Positions 47,760 to 60,400 are shown, counted from the stretch's first letter. The stretch: 64,000 bases of DNA from Iris pallida (GCA_029216955.1 JANAVB010004068.1:17275-81274); one strand, 5' to 3'. Made by a program: numbers and translations. The notes: generated by a model not told the origin, from the sequence alone.

Positions 47760-48800
47760 CTCAACATGGAACAAGGTTTCAAATGGTAACCGGAATCCCA
47801 AATAAATCTGGGATGGTAACAAGATCCGTATATGGAATGTTATCCCGAAGGGATAACAGAGTCTCGAAGGATGAACAAAAGCAAGGCATCAAATATAAGA
47901 CAAGGTCACAAAATAAGAAATAAATCGCGCATTGGAAACGAAGTTCAACAAAACCTCAAGTAACGACAAAATCTCGAACATATCTCGAATGGAAAACGAA
48001 ATCTCCAATAGTATACAAAGTCTCATTAGAACTAAAATATCAACCAAATCGCAGATAGAAAGTAATTCTCGAATAGAAACCTCGAACAAGAAACAAGGCC
48101 ATGACTAGTGAGAAGAAATGGGTATCAAGTAGAGAATAGGAAACAAGCATTGAATGGTGAGTATAAAACAAGCAAAATCTCAAATAGGAAACGAGGTCAA
48201 ATAAGGTCGTGAACAAAACAAATTCTTGAATATGAGGCAAAATCTCGAACAAAAGCAAAGTCCCGAATAGGAAACAGGATCACAAAATCTCAAAATCACG
48301 ATTAGAAAACCAAATTTTAATAAAGCCTCGAATAGAAAATTGAAACGAGTAAGAAACAAGATCGAAACAAAGTAGTGGACAACAACTCTCAAATCAAAGT
48401 CATGAATGGAAAACAAGTCTCATATAGAGAATGAGTCACAATCTCAAGTAGGAAACAAAATCTTTAAAACCCTCAAAGGAATCCTCAACAATGTCCTGAA
48501 TAGGACGGAGCTTAAACAAGGATTCGAATGAGAAACAGGGTTTCGAAATAAATCTCGAGTAGGAATGAAATCTCAAATAACATGAAGTTTGATGAGGGAA
48601 CAAAATTTCCAAATAGGAGCCAACGCTAGGAAGCAAAATCATGAAATATGCAACAATTTTGAATAGTGGATTTCAAACAACTATCGAATCGTGGATCTGA
48701 AACAAGTTTACTGAATAGAAAACAATATCTCGAAATAAGTTTCGAATATCAATCAAGGTTTCAAAAATAGGAAACAAGAAGTTTCAAGAAAGGATCTAAG
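47760..48800 (-). repeat. Degenerate tandem repeat in F
   Basis: Purine-rich units around GAAACAAGNTCTCGAATAG with variable spacing, at least 25 recognisable copies. On the minus strand short frames repeat Phe/Leu/Tyr-rich segments, a consequence of the unit. Confidence 0.7.
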
Positions 48801-49049
48801 TACTAAAAAAAATTTAAGGGAAGACTGGATTGCGAATCAAGATACGTGGTTTTCTCCAACCAAGCAAAAGAAGCCTTCTGTCTTTAGTCTATCCTCAGTA
48901 TTCCTCTAGGACTGGAATCACTTCAACTTCTTCAACTGTCCTGACGTAGGCTGATCCCTGCGGTAGTGCTCCATGTGATTGCTGAATATGGAGAGGTGGT
49001 TCCACTTGCTATAGTCCTGGTGCTCCTCGTACTCGTCCTTGGGCATTGT

Positions 49050-49790
49050 GATCAAGGACCTCCGGACAATCCTTGACTTGATAGGCAGGCGATCCGCAGT
49101 ACAGCATAGCCTTCGTCTTTTATGGCACTCTTTATAGTGGCATCCTGAGAGGTGGCAGAAATTGCAAATGATCGTCGACTGGATCTGAATCTGGATCTCA
49201 CGCTGGGGCTGAAGTGTAGGGCTCTGGTAGGAATATATGGCTGCTGAGATCTTAATGCTCCTCGATCATTGTGATCTGTGACTTGCTGGCAATCCTTCAT
49301 TCAGTGAATGTGGGTCTGAATTTGCCTCTGATGATGTGACGGAAGAAGCACCGTCTGAGTGTTACGATGCTTTGCGGGTCCAGGCTACTTGTTGTCTTCG
49401 TCATAAGTCCTCATGTCTCTCCTGGGCTTCAGCATCCGGTCTCGTTCTATTGTCTGTGCTACGTTTGAATTTCCTGGCTGGTAGGCTTAATCTTCAGAGG
49501 AGTCAGGTCTTCGGAGACTTTGGTGATCTTCAGAGGCTGTGCTAGGTTTTTGATCTGCTCATCGGTGTAAGATGTGCGCTCGGTGTCGGGGAAGTCCAAT
49601 GGTCTGGGAGTCTAGAAATCAGAAGTCCATCCTAACTTGAAAAATGCATCTACAATTCTGGCTTGGAAAAGGATGGCATGCTCCCTCTGGGTGTCAAGGG
49701 ACTCTTCAAACATCTCCGTCAACTGCGTACTACCCATGGGGATAGTAGAGTGATAGATGGTAGTGTGAGCTCGAAACCTTCAAGTGTAGA
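49050..49790 (-). pseudogene. gag remnant of F with altered zinc knuckle
   Basis: The minus-strand translation contains FEESLDTQREHAILFQ, DEQIKNLAQPLKI and a finger-like CNFCHLSGCHYKEC at 49125-49166, followed by HKRRRLC. G at 53767 has CAFCYRPGHRFDEC followed by RKRLGLC, so the two align without gaps, but F has Cys in place of the zinc-binding His. Stops interrupt the frame. This supports F as a deletion derivative of a G-like autonomous element. Confidence 0.5.
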
Positions 49791-50023
49791 TGGATCGACT
49801 ATTCCGGTGTTGCGTGCTTGAATTATCTGAAAAATAAAAAACTGTTAAAATGTCCTAATCCTAAAACAACAAGTGTTTATTGATATCAATATACCTGATA
49901 TACCCTTATTCTTGATTTTTCCTATACTGTGATCAAGTTTCTCTAGTGTAATCAAGTCCCCCAATAGTACGCTAAGACCTAGGTACCATTAGGATAGACC
50001 TGCATGGGCCACCACTAAAAACA

Positions 50024-53000
50024 TGTCATGACCGCTCCCGAATAATCGGATACGAGTCGGACACGCCCAGCCTTCATCGTTAGACACGACGAAGTAAGCT
50101 GTACCAAGCTAGGGAAATCTAACCAGATAAACATGAAAGAATACAATCACAACATCTATAAAATGTTTCCAAATGATCACCATAATCCACAAATTCATAT
50201 ATCAAAATTGTACTAGTCATCAGGAATGAAATGTACTATGAATTCTAAAACAATATCTAGGAGTAAAGCTAAACAGTCTAAACCTGAAACTTCAAGCTAA
50301 GTCATGACTCTATCCTGCTTAGCTAAGATCCCGGGCTCTGGCCCATAATATAGAATGATGTCCTGTAAGTACACCCAACATATCCTAGTCAGAAGCGGAG
50401 CTAAGTATATCCAAGGAAATAAACATGAACATCATGGTACGAACAAAAACAGAAAATATGTACAGTACGAGAAATGAGAACAAGACATGAATCCTGAATT
50501 TGAATACTTAAAGTAAAAACAGGAAACATGATATGAGTCCTGAACATGAAATACAACCTGAACATAAAATACAACCTGAATCCTGAAATGTACAATATTG
50601 AAATACATCCAGAGTGTGTGATCGGCTTGGGTAGATTCAATGAACATGAAATGGTACGCTTGGTCCCGAGTGCACGATGCGGGACCTAAGCTATTCATAT
50701 GAATAGTAACAGGGTTGATCACACAACTGTAGTATTTTCCCTCCCAGATACTAGTAACTCATGAAACATGAAACCAGACAATCTCGTGATATATCGTGTC
50801 AACAAGGAGATACATGAATGAATATACAAGATATGAGAAATAAACAAGTCCGAGGAGTATTCTTGCCTGGCTCAGGATGATCGAGAATGGTAGTAAAGCT
50901 GTATGTCCACCTGTTATATGATTTACAAGTTGGTTAAATCTAGACGAGTTATTCTAGCTGGTCACATCTTCTAACCAAGTTTAATATTTACATGGTTTAC
51001 TAGTTGTACTAGATAAGGATAATAAGTTGTTTAATTTCTAAGAAAGTATCAATTAGCCATTATTCTAATCATATTCTAGCTAGAAATATCAACAAGGTAT
51101 AATGGTGGTACTCCAATCTAACTAATTATAGACTAATAAGTTTGCACTCAAGAATTGAGTTGGGACACATTACTACACCATTTCTATTACATCTGCATAT
51201 TGATATGGACTATAACAAGCATTACTATTGGCATGCTAACCCAGTTTATTAATAATCCTGAACCCATCAACCACATAGCAGACACACATTAACTTGGTCA
51301 ATTTCCAATTGCATTTGAACACCACACAGTACTGCACCTGCATATACTAAGTGTTGTTGTCCCCATCACAGCTTCCCTCATTCAATATGTGATTAATCAC
51401 AATATAGACCCTCTCACCCAGGTTCACCCATACTCAACTCATTCAGGTCATATATGGCTTTATAAAGTTGGCAAAAGCACAATTTGAATTTACCATTCTG
51501 GGCAGCACATGGGGTCCAACAGATACTTGAGGATGGGTCATAGCCGAATGCTAATACTACACTTGTGCTCCAGATTGTTATTAACTCACCCAGCAAAAGA
51601 TAACAGAACTTCAATCACCATCACACAGCTTAACTAACTACTCAAACTCAAATAATCAGATTGAGCATACCGAGTGATAGATCATACTTAAATCATTTAC
51701 AGGTCAAAATATGCATCCTGAATTTAAATTAAGATCTAATCAATATAAAACCCAACCCAAGGAAAAGTTATACAAAATAATTTTTATAATGAACTTCAAC
51801 ATTAAAACTCAAATCAAACTATTATGCTTCGACACAAGACTCCCAATGCAGCACCACCATGTTAAACTTAACTCCAGCTGCAACCTCCACACTGCCATAA
51901 CAGGAACTAAACTCAACTACGGTCAGGCACAAGAAGACACGACACGGACAGGGTCTTGGACACGTACAACACTTGGATACGGCTACACAAATCCTGAATA
52001 CAACTATACGTATTAAAATTGTATCAAGACAGTAATAACATCAAAAAGAATAGGGGTATACCTGCAATGAAGAATCTTACCCGAGGAGGACACCATTCCA
52101 AAAACTCTGACCCAGCTCCTCCAGGTATCCGACACGAATGTCCTGATTCAACATTAAACCAACAATTGATATGCAAATCAAGCACAGAAAGATGCGGTTT
52201 AACAATCCAGAATTCTTGAGGGATGAATCGATAAGATAGAAATCGACACGTAGTTGATCGATTCATGAACCCAACGTAAATTAAAAAAATCGGGACAACC
52301 AAACCAAATCGAATCAAGAATTGAAGAACTCATCGATCATTCATTTGATCGATCAACTCGCCCAATCTTGATAAAACTGATCAAAAACAAGGAAGAAAAA
52401 AGATCGAGAAGAATTTACCGTGCCTTTGCTGACACAGACTGAAGGGAGGGCGCTGCCATGGTCGTCGAGAGATCCCCTCGCCACTGGGACTCGTTTTGCC
52501 GCTCACCGCCACTGTCGCCGACTCGTCTCGGAGATCCGCCGTCGGCTTGCCCGCGCACTGTCGGAAGAAGTAGTGTGCCGTCCATCGATCGAGAAGTACC
52601 CGTTATAGCCGAGGAGGTGGACGACTCCTCTCGCCGTCTTTGCTGACTCGCAAGTCGTGCGCCGTCCCCGCCATGGCCGCAATCAGTGTTCCGATCAGCT
52701 AGGTTTCTTAGAAAATTTTGAGGAAGGGGATTATGAAGGAGTAGCTCAGCTCTCCTCAGTGAAACCAAGAGCGAGGAATTTAGCTCTCTCTCTCTTTATT
52801 GAGAGGAAAAATAGAAAAAGAATGGATTTAAGCATTAAACCCCCCCCTAATGGTCAATTAATACTTAAGCCCTTGCCCTTTTCACTTATTGCATAAATCC
52901 TAAGAAATCAGTTAGAAAAATTGGGGACCACCAATAGTTGGTTACAACAAATTTTTAAAAATTAAAATCCTGTTCTAATTCAATTCCCTCCAAAAGTAAT

Positions 53001-53092
53001 TATAAAACTTATTTGGAAATCAATTAAACAATTTAATCGTTAATCAGAAAACAGATTTAAGATTTTGAAAATACTGGAAAAGTAGAGTGACA
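50024..53092 (-). repeat. 5' LTR of F
   Basis: Complete LTR of 3069 bases. 50040-52400 is AT-rich without genes. At 52415-52768 the minus strand has a 117-codon Arg/Ser-rich open frame. A second ATG in strong context (ACCATGG, at about 52459) is followed by MAAPSLQSVSAKAR and a possible splice donor ACG/GTAAATT at about 52420. A CT repeat lies upstream at 52783-52796. Confidence 0.88.
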
Positions 53093-54103
53093 CCGGGGAC
53101 TGCAAGGGACTACCAGAACCTCAGTCCGATGGATTTCTGGGACCACAATGGGATTGTTTATGCTGATGAGTGGCTGGAAAATGCGGAGCGAACACTGAAG
53201 ATGGCGCAGATCCCGGATGACTTGAAGGTGGAAGTTGCGAGCATGTAACTTTTTGATCTGGCCAGAGCTTGGTACCGGAAGGAGCCCCAGTTAGCTGAGC
53301 CCCAGGTTTCTTGGGCAGATTTCAAAATTCTGTTCAAGGAGAAGTTTTCCCCGACGTGGGGCGAGATGAGCTTCGGATTCAGTTCGAGGCATTACAGCAG
53401 GGGACCATGACAGTGGCGAAATACACATCAGAGTTCACCCGATATATAGGTTCGTGGAGAACCTAGTCAGAGCACCGGAGGATGGAGCTTGGAGGTTCAA
53501 GAAGGGCCTCACCAGAGAGCTGCGGCATGCAGTGGCGATTATCCAGGCGATGAATTATGCGAGCATCCTCAAGATTGCTCAGACAGTAAAGAAAGAAGCG
53601 GATCCAAGCTGAAAAGGGACCGTGACATCGGCAGCAGCAGCTTCCAGGCATCGGCGAAGAGGATTCAGACTTAGATTCTGGCGAGGCCACAACACCGGCT
53701 CAGCAGCATCATCGTCCAACCAGAGTTCATGCATATCAGCCACAGAGACAGCAACAGGCAGCTACTTGCGCTTTCTGTTATCGGCCAGGACACCGCTTCG
53801 ACGAGTGCCGTAAGAGGCTCGGGCTCTGTTTATTTTGCAGATCATGCACACCAGATGAGGGACTACCCACAGAAAGCAACTCGACTGACAGAAGGACCAC
53901 GAGGAGCTGGAGGACTACCACCTGCACTATCCAGAGTACTACCAGCTGCACCACAGAGAGTTCAGGCTTTACCTACTCAGCAGCAGTATTTTGTACAGCA
54001 CCAGCAGCAGAAGGGACCACCACAGCTGGGACATGCTTATGTCATGGCCACAGTTGAGGAGGATAAGGCAGTTCCAGATGTGATCACAGGTTCTATCCTT
54101 TAA
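53093..54103 (+). pseudogene. gag: gag of G, 3' part
   Basis: It reads LSPMDFWDHNGIVYADEWLENAERTLKMAQIPDDL at the start, then a stop at 53246, LFDLARAWYRKEPQL and VSWADFKILFKEKF, the conserved gag core, with frameshifts after 53355. The zinc knuckle CAFCYRPGHRFDEC lies at 53767-53808, and a Gln-rich tail (LPTQQQYFVQHQQQK) at about 54000. The shape is typical of plant chromoviruses. Many breaks; not functional. Confidence 0.8.
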
Positions 54104-54500
54104 ATTCATTTCCTGTCATTGCATTGTTTGATTCTGGAGCCACACATAGCTTTGTATCATATGAGTTTCTATATAGACACAGCTTCACACCTAAGCCTAC
54201 TAGGAGGAACTCTCAGATTATGACATGAGGAGGGTAGTGCCAGTTAGTAGGATGGTGGATTGTCCTATCACTATAGCTGGGAGGGAGCTTAGGGCTCGAC
54301 TTATAGTGTTGCTATTGCCCGGATTTGATATAGTCCTCGGCATCGACTGGATGAATGAGCAGTTTGCTGTAATAGACTGCCATGAAGGGAAGGTGATTTT
54401 CAGCCTGCCCGGAGTTCCACTGTTCGAGATCAGCGGACGAGTTGCAGAAAGACCAGAGGGAGTCTACTTCAGAGCAGTTGCAGAAGACCAGAAGTTGCCA
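54104..54500 (+). pseudogene. Protease of G
   Basis: The active site LFDSGATHSFVSYEF is at about 54127-54168. After a frameshift, 54225-54776 gives ARLIVLLLPGFDIVLGIDWMNEQFAVIDCHEGKV, the conserved LGIDWL-type end of the domain. Confidence 0.8.
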
Positions 54501-55270
54501 CACCCGTTGATTGCAGAGTTTTTCGACGTCTTTCCCGAGGAGTTGCCAGGTTTGTCGCTAGATCAAGATGTGGAGTTCAGCATCGACTTAGTGCCTGGAT
54601 CAGCGCCGAAGTTCCAGCATTGCTACAAGATCAACCCGAAGGAAGCTGCAGAATTGAAGGCTCAGATTGATGAGTTGGAAGGCAAGGGTTTTATTCGGTC
54701 CAATGCTTCACCCTCGGGCACCTGTACTCTTCGTACCGAAAAAAGATGGGATTATGAGGATGTGTATCGAGAATAAATACCGTACACTCAATAACATCAC
54801 CATCAAGAATAAATACATGTTGCCACGGATTAATGAGCTGTTTGATCAGCTGAGTGGGGCGAAGGTCTTTTCCAAGATTGACCTTCGGTCGGGATATCAT
54901 CAGATGAAGGTACGGGAGCAGGATATTCCGAAGACAACTTTCAATACCCGATACGGCCAGTATGAATTCTTAGTGATATCGTTCGGACTCACCAATGCCC
55001 AGCAGTATTTATGAACTTGATGAGTAAAGTTTTTCATAAGTATTTAGACAAGTTTGTCATAGTCTTCATTGATGACATTCTGATATATTCGAAGATCGAG
55101 GAGGAGCATGTGGAGCACGAATTGTGTTAGAGATTTTACGGAAGGAGAAACTGTACGAGAAGCCCTCGAAGTACGAGTTTTCCTGGACAGAGTGGTTCTT
55201 GGGGCATGTGGTGACTGGAGAGGAGATTTCTGTGGATCCCAAGAAGATTGAAGCTGTGGAAGCATGGGCA
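54500..55270 (+). pseudogene. pol: Reverse transcriptase of G
   Basis: [12 protein letters not shown] and VEFSIDLVPGSAP lead into the RT. 54667-55014 carries [39 protein letters not shown] and [15 protein letters not shown]. Catalytic FIDD is at 55065-55076, followed by [11 protein letters not shown]. Stops or shifts occur at about 54710, 55012 and 55125. Confidence 0.85.
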
Positions 55271-55830
55271 CCTTCAAGTCAGTAGCTGAGATTCGTAGTT
55301 TCCTGGGTCTAGCAGGATACTATCAGAAGTTCGTAAAAGATTTTGCCAATATAGCAGATCCAAGGACGAAGCTTACGCGGAAGGACGAGGAGTTTATCTG
55401 GAGCGACGCCTGCCAGTCAACATTTGAAGAATTGAAGAGAAGACTCACTACAACGCCAATTCTAGCTTTGCCATCTGGATCGGGAGGATTTGTCATCTAC
55501 AGCGATGCATCAGGGAAAGGCTTAGAATGTGTGCTTAGCAGAATAAGGGGTCATTGCTTATGCTTCTAGACATTTGAGGCCTCATGAGAAAAATTATCCT
55601 ACACATGACTTGGAGCTTGCAGCAGTCATTTTTGTCTTGAAACTATTGAAGCACTATTTGTATGGAGAGCGAGTGGACATCTTCACGGACCTTAAAAGCC
55701 TGAAGTATGTCTTTACTCAGAAGGAACTGAATATGAGGCAGTGCAGATGGCTGGAACTCATGAAGGATTTTGACATCGATCTACAATACCACCCTGGAAG
55801 GCGAATGCGGTAGCAGATGCTCTTAGTTGA
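55264..55830 (+). pseudogene. RNase H of G
   Basis: IRSFLGLAGYYQKFVKDFA, then FVIYSDASGKGLECVL with the first catalytic Asp, a stop at 55567, [19 protein letters not shown] and [19 protein letters not shown] at the end is followed by a frame break before VADALS. Confidence 0.82.
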
Positions 55831-55989
55831 TACCTATTGTTATGCTTCTCACTATGGATCGGCATCTTCTAGAGGATCTTGAGAGTCTGGAGTATATTGT
55901 TCTCCCTGGAGTTGGAGGGCAGCTGATACATATGCAGGTACAGTAAGGACTGATAGAGAAGATCAATGAGGCCCAGTTTCTAGATGAGG

Positions 55990-57060
55990 GACTTCGATGT
56001 CTCACAGGCCAGGCAGAGGTTGCCAGATTCTGAATATGATAAATAGTCGCAGTATTCTATTTATCATGGATCTACCAAGATGTATAAGGATCTGCGGGAG
56101 TATGTTTGGTGGTATGGGATGAAATATGAGGTTGCCAGATTTGTTTCTAAATGCCTTATGTGCCAGTAAGTCAAGGGGAGCGCCAGAGACTAACATGATT
56201 ACTCTAGCCTTTACCTATTTTGGAATGGAAGTGAGAACACATTACCATGGACTTCGTCTCTGGTTTACCACGTATGCCCGGTGGCAAGGATGCTATTTGG
56301 GTTATCGTGGACAGACTGGCGAGTCTGCTCATTTTATTATTCGCGTTCAAGGTAGGGCTGTCGACGAGAAGCTTGCAGACCTCTATATGCGACAGATTGT
56401 GCGGATCTACAGAGTGCCGGAGGGCATCATTTCAGACAGGGACAACCGTTTCACATTACACTTTTGGAGGAGTCTACAGCTGTGCTTGGATTCACAGTTG
56501 AAGTTCAGCATCGCCTATCTCTACAGACAGACGGGCAGTCCGAGAGGACCATTCAGACACTGGAAGACATGCTGCGATTTGCGTACTACGATTTCGATGG
56601 TTCATGAAAGGATCACTTACATCTTGTAGAGTTTGCCTTAACACAGTTATCAGGCTAGCATCGAGACGACAGTCCGAGGAACGATATGGACAGAGATGTC
56701 GCCACCTTTATCTTGGGACGACATCGAGAGAGGGCTTTGCTTGCGCCAGAGATGGTGGTAGACTCAGCTGAGAAGATCAAACTGATCAAGGAACGTCTCA
56801 GAGTTGCACAGGATCGGAGAAGCACGGGCCAACAGCAGCAAACGGCCACTGGAGTTCGCAGTCGGGGAAGAGTGTTCCTGAAGATCGCAACCAGAGGCAT
56901 CATCCATTTTGGCAGAGGCAGGAAACTCAATCCGAGTAATCGGGCCTTTCGACGTGATGGTACGGATTGGCGAGGTGGCATATCGACTAGCGCTTCCTGC
57001 TAGTTTAGAGGAGTGCACACGTCTTTCACATATCTCAGCTTAGATGCTATATTTCGGATT
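55990..57060 (+). pseudogene. Integrase of G
   Basis: Zinc-domain residue pattern at about 56050-56170 (YKDLREYVWWYGMKYEVARFVSKCLMCQ). The core is split over frames: [24 protein letters not shown] at 56247, then LADLYMRQIVRIYRVPEGIISDRDNRFTLHFW in 56126-56629. The Glu-containing segment is frameshifted (GSPRGPFRHW for the usual GQSERT). The C-terminal part is barely readable near 56880-57000. Inactive. Confidence 0.78.
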
Positions 57061-57068
57061 CGAGCCAT

Positions 57069-57260
57069 GTGGTGGACTACTCAGAGCTAGAGGTAGGTCT
57101 GAGCTTGACCTACGAGGAGCAGCCAGTGGAGATCCTGATCGGAGGGAGAAATGACTGCGGAATCAGACTATACCGCTTGTTGGGTCATATGGAAACACCA
57201 CTCTCCAGGAGAGTCCAAGTAGGAGCACGAGGACGAGATGCGAGAGCACTATCCCAGTTT
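57069..57260 (+). pseudogene. Chromodomain remnant of G
   Basis: VDYSELEVGLSLTYEEQPVEIL matches the approach to the chromodomain of B ([19 protein letters not shown]). The domain proper is frameshifted; VQVGARGRDARALSQF is the out-of-frame form of the WEREEDMRxxYP-type end. Confidence 0.65.
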
Positions 57261-57360
57261 GTTTGCTTGATTGTATTTTTGTTTTGAAATTTTAAATTCA
57301 ATAAACAACTTGTGTGTGAATAATCATTGTTTGGGATTCGATTGTTTGGGATTTATTTGT

Positions 57361-57412
57361 TTCGAGTTTGTTCTTCGAATTTCGAGGACGAAACTTTTTT
57401 GGAGGGAAGGTT
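57361..57412 (+). promoter_or_regulatory. Pre-PPT motif and polypurine tract of G
   Basis: AATTTCGAGGACGAAACTT followed by GGAGGGAAGG, directly before the LTR start TGTTGCCCC. Confidence 0.75.
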
Positions 57413-60400
57413 TGTTGCCCCACTTCTTAAATTCTGTATTTTTATAAATTTATTTTATATGTTATGTAATATACAGAGTTTGAATAAATCTTATAAGGTA
57501 TTTTCTTTTGTATTCAGTTGGGCTGATAGATTAGGCCTGGCCCAAATTTTTATTCAGCTTTTATTAAGAATCAAAACCTTCTCTCAGCTTCCAAGACATT
57601 CTCAAATTCAGGTTAGAATCAATTTAAAATTTTCAAATATCGTTGTAATATCTAGTGGTGGAGTGGTCCCAAATGCATTTCCCTCCCAATTGAATTCGTA
57701 GGAGATTCAATTCTCAATTGCCTATTTAAACTTCCTTTCCTCCTTCTTCATTCTTCACCACTGTTTGATAATTCTCCCTGTTCTTCTTCTTCTCGAGAGC
57801 AGCCAGTTGAAGAGTGATCATGGGGTTAGAAGCTGAAGGAGCACCCCATCGAGTGCATCATCTCCTTACTTCAGCTCGCCAACAAAGTGTTCAATTCATT
57901 TTTCTTGAGTGGATCGAGAACGTTTCTCTTTGAGCTCGACTAATCCTGGTGAATAGTTCTAAATCGAGTCTAGGTTCTTCATCATAGGGAGTTTATACTT
58001 TAATTTTGTCTGATCGTTCTCCTTCTTGTTTGTGTCAAATTTCTGTAGAATGATTTGAATTGATCAATCGATCAGGAAGTTCTCGCATTACAATTAGAGA
58101 TCGGAAATCATGGTAAGTTGCCTGATCATCCTTTTAATGTTCCAGATTAAGAATTTTGGTTGTATTCCTAAATTCTTTTGATTCTAGAACTGGATCATTG
58201 TGGACTGCACGTTGAGTTGTCAATCGAATTGATCAATCAGTGAGTTATTTCTAAATCTAAATCCAACAATTCTTGGGAATTGTTTTCATTTTGCATTCAT
58301 TTTGTCAAGGGCTTGGATTTCATGAATCGTTTTCCTTCAATTCTTTTAAAGTTAGATTCAGGAAGCCATCATTTCATTCTGCGGTTCAAAGAACAGAGAG
58401 AGTGTGATTACTTCTAAGTTTTACTTTAAGCACCAATTGTTTGTTTAAATGTTAATCCAGGTTAAGTTGAGGATCGGAACGTGATTTGTGTCCAGATCTC
58501 CGGAGGTCTTCGACTCATATCAGGTAATTCACTTGATACTCGTGAAGTTAGTTTAGTGTTGGTTTTTACTGTGTCCATGTCCTGCCATGAATGTTCGTTT
58601 ACATTCAGTCTTGATCTCAGTCCTGGTGAAAGAACACTTTGTCCTGTTCTGGTTCTTGAGTGTTTGGAATTAAGGACATTCCTGGCCAGGAGATACTTGG
58701 CTGATTGATTGAGCCTCCAATTTATGTCATGATTGTTTCTTTTAGACTATTCAGTTTAGAACCATTTAGTTAATACTTAGGTTCTGATTTTAATATGGAG
58801 TTAAGTTAAAGAACTGGATATTTGAGGAAGAGCAGTAGGGACAACAACATTTGTAAACCAGGTTTTATTATGTCTCAATTTGAGTATTATCCTTTAATCG
58901 ATTGGTGTTACTGTTGCAATCGAATTTTTTTATAGTTCAGTTAGAACACTTTGTTCTGTTATTGACCTGAGATTTTCTGCTCTAAAGTCTCACCTGAATC
59001 GAAGGGTGGTTACTGTAGTGATCAGTTCCTAGTTTACTTTTGGTCTCGAATTCTCAGGATTGGCTCTGAATGTTCATTGAAACTGAGACTCTATATGGTG
59101 ACCGGATTAATATTAATTTAACAGTCTTCTTCTTCTGAAGGTAACCCGAGTATTACAAGTGGGTGCTTGGTTTTTAGGACGGACAGATATTAGTGAGAGA
59201 AGTAAGCCTAGTTGTTTGCAAGATTATGTGAGAAATTTTAGAGTTAACTTTAATGTGATTTTTGTTGTTCTGATAGCTCTTTCCTATTGCTGTGAGCACA
59301 CTAAAACCTAGGATACTCAGATTTAGTTAGAAAGGATTCCTATGAGCTTTGTTATAGGAATTTGAATGATTGAAGGCTGGACTGTGATGAGTAGGAGTTC
59401 TCAGTTGTCACTTAGAGTTTGGATAAGGATTCAGTAGTTTTAGATTTAGTCGAGACTTTAAGTTAGGAAAATGAGATTGGGTGAGTTCAATTAGTATCAG
59501 AAAGTGTATATGTGTCTATAGTAAACTCAATTGATTTACTATAGGATAAACCCATTAGAATCAGTCAAGAAATCAAACCTGGTAGGATTCTGCAGGTAGG
59601 AAGAGTATAGCATGAATGCCATTCCATTTTAAAATAATACTGAACCTGACTTGGAGGGTGGTACTTGGTAAAGCTCTCATCAGGACTTTTATTCCTGGAG
59701 AGTGAAACTGGTTGATAACAGTTAAGGACAGAGGTTATGACTATTGTTACTAGGCAATGAATAAAGCTTTCACTTTATAAGTTTGTAGATATTTCCTAAA
59801 GAACTTGATTAAGAGTTTAAGGCAAGAGTTTTGTCACTTAAAGTGAGTATAGGATTATCATTTATGTGGACACTTTGTTAGACTCAAATTCTGAAAACCT
59901 TGGCTGCTTCTATTTATTCTTGAACTTCCTAAGTTAACTCATGCTAAACTGGTTGGTAAACCAGTTTTATATCTTCTTGTAAGCAAGTTTCCTCTTTAAT
60001 TAACTTATGGTTTAGTCTAGAAATCTTAATGCTTCTTTTGAATATATTTTGGTGCTGTCTATATAGTTGGGATTATAACCTCTTATATAACAGCCTATGA
60101 ATAGATTATGGTATAATGGAGAAATGTTTAGTAAAAGGATTTTGAGTAGGAAAAACTAAACAGACTAGATATGGTGGGCATGATTAGAATTAGCATGATA
60201 ACAAGTCTAAACTTTATTTTGATATTAATCAATTTGTACCAACTAAAACATGAGGACATCCAGCTTCACTGATTACCTGTACTTTTCTGGAGCAAGACAA
60301 GTACTTTTCTATGGTCTTGTACATTTACATATCTTGTACTCTTCTTGTGACACATCATGACACGATATCCTGTACTCTTGTATTTCCTGTTCTTGTACTT

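Larger units (their letters stand above)
46459..50023 (-). mobile_element. Internal region of F
   Basis: 46500-47700 is AT-rich with no domain. About 47760-48800 is a degenerate short repeat in which GAAACAAG and TCTCGAATAG or TCTCAAATAG recur every 20-35 bases. About 49050-49790 resembles decayed gag on the minus strand. 49800-50023 is leader with PBS TGGTGGCCCATGCAGGTC at 49997-50014. No protease, RT or integrase motif was found. Confidence 0.75.
45784..53092 (-). mobile_element. Element F: non-autonomous LTR retrotransposon related to G
   Basis: The 5' LTR is 50024-53092; part of the 3' LTR is 45784-46458, the rest lying beyond C and outside the window. On the minus strand the LTR begins TGTCACTCTAC and ends GGGAGCGGTCATGACA. 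Its last 80 or so bases match the end of the LTR of G (AACGATGAAGGCTGGGCGTG, then CGATTATTCGGGAGCGG). The 3.6-kb interior has a PBS, a PPT and only a decayed gag-like stretch. F is inserted in gag of G; the flank is CCGGG at 53093. Confidence 0.85.

Noticed and set aside
47889..48642. Series of hydrophobic minus-strand frames resembling membrane proteins
   Set aside because: They arise from the purine-rich degenerate repeat; Phe/Leu/Tyr content follows from the complementary strand composition.
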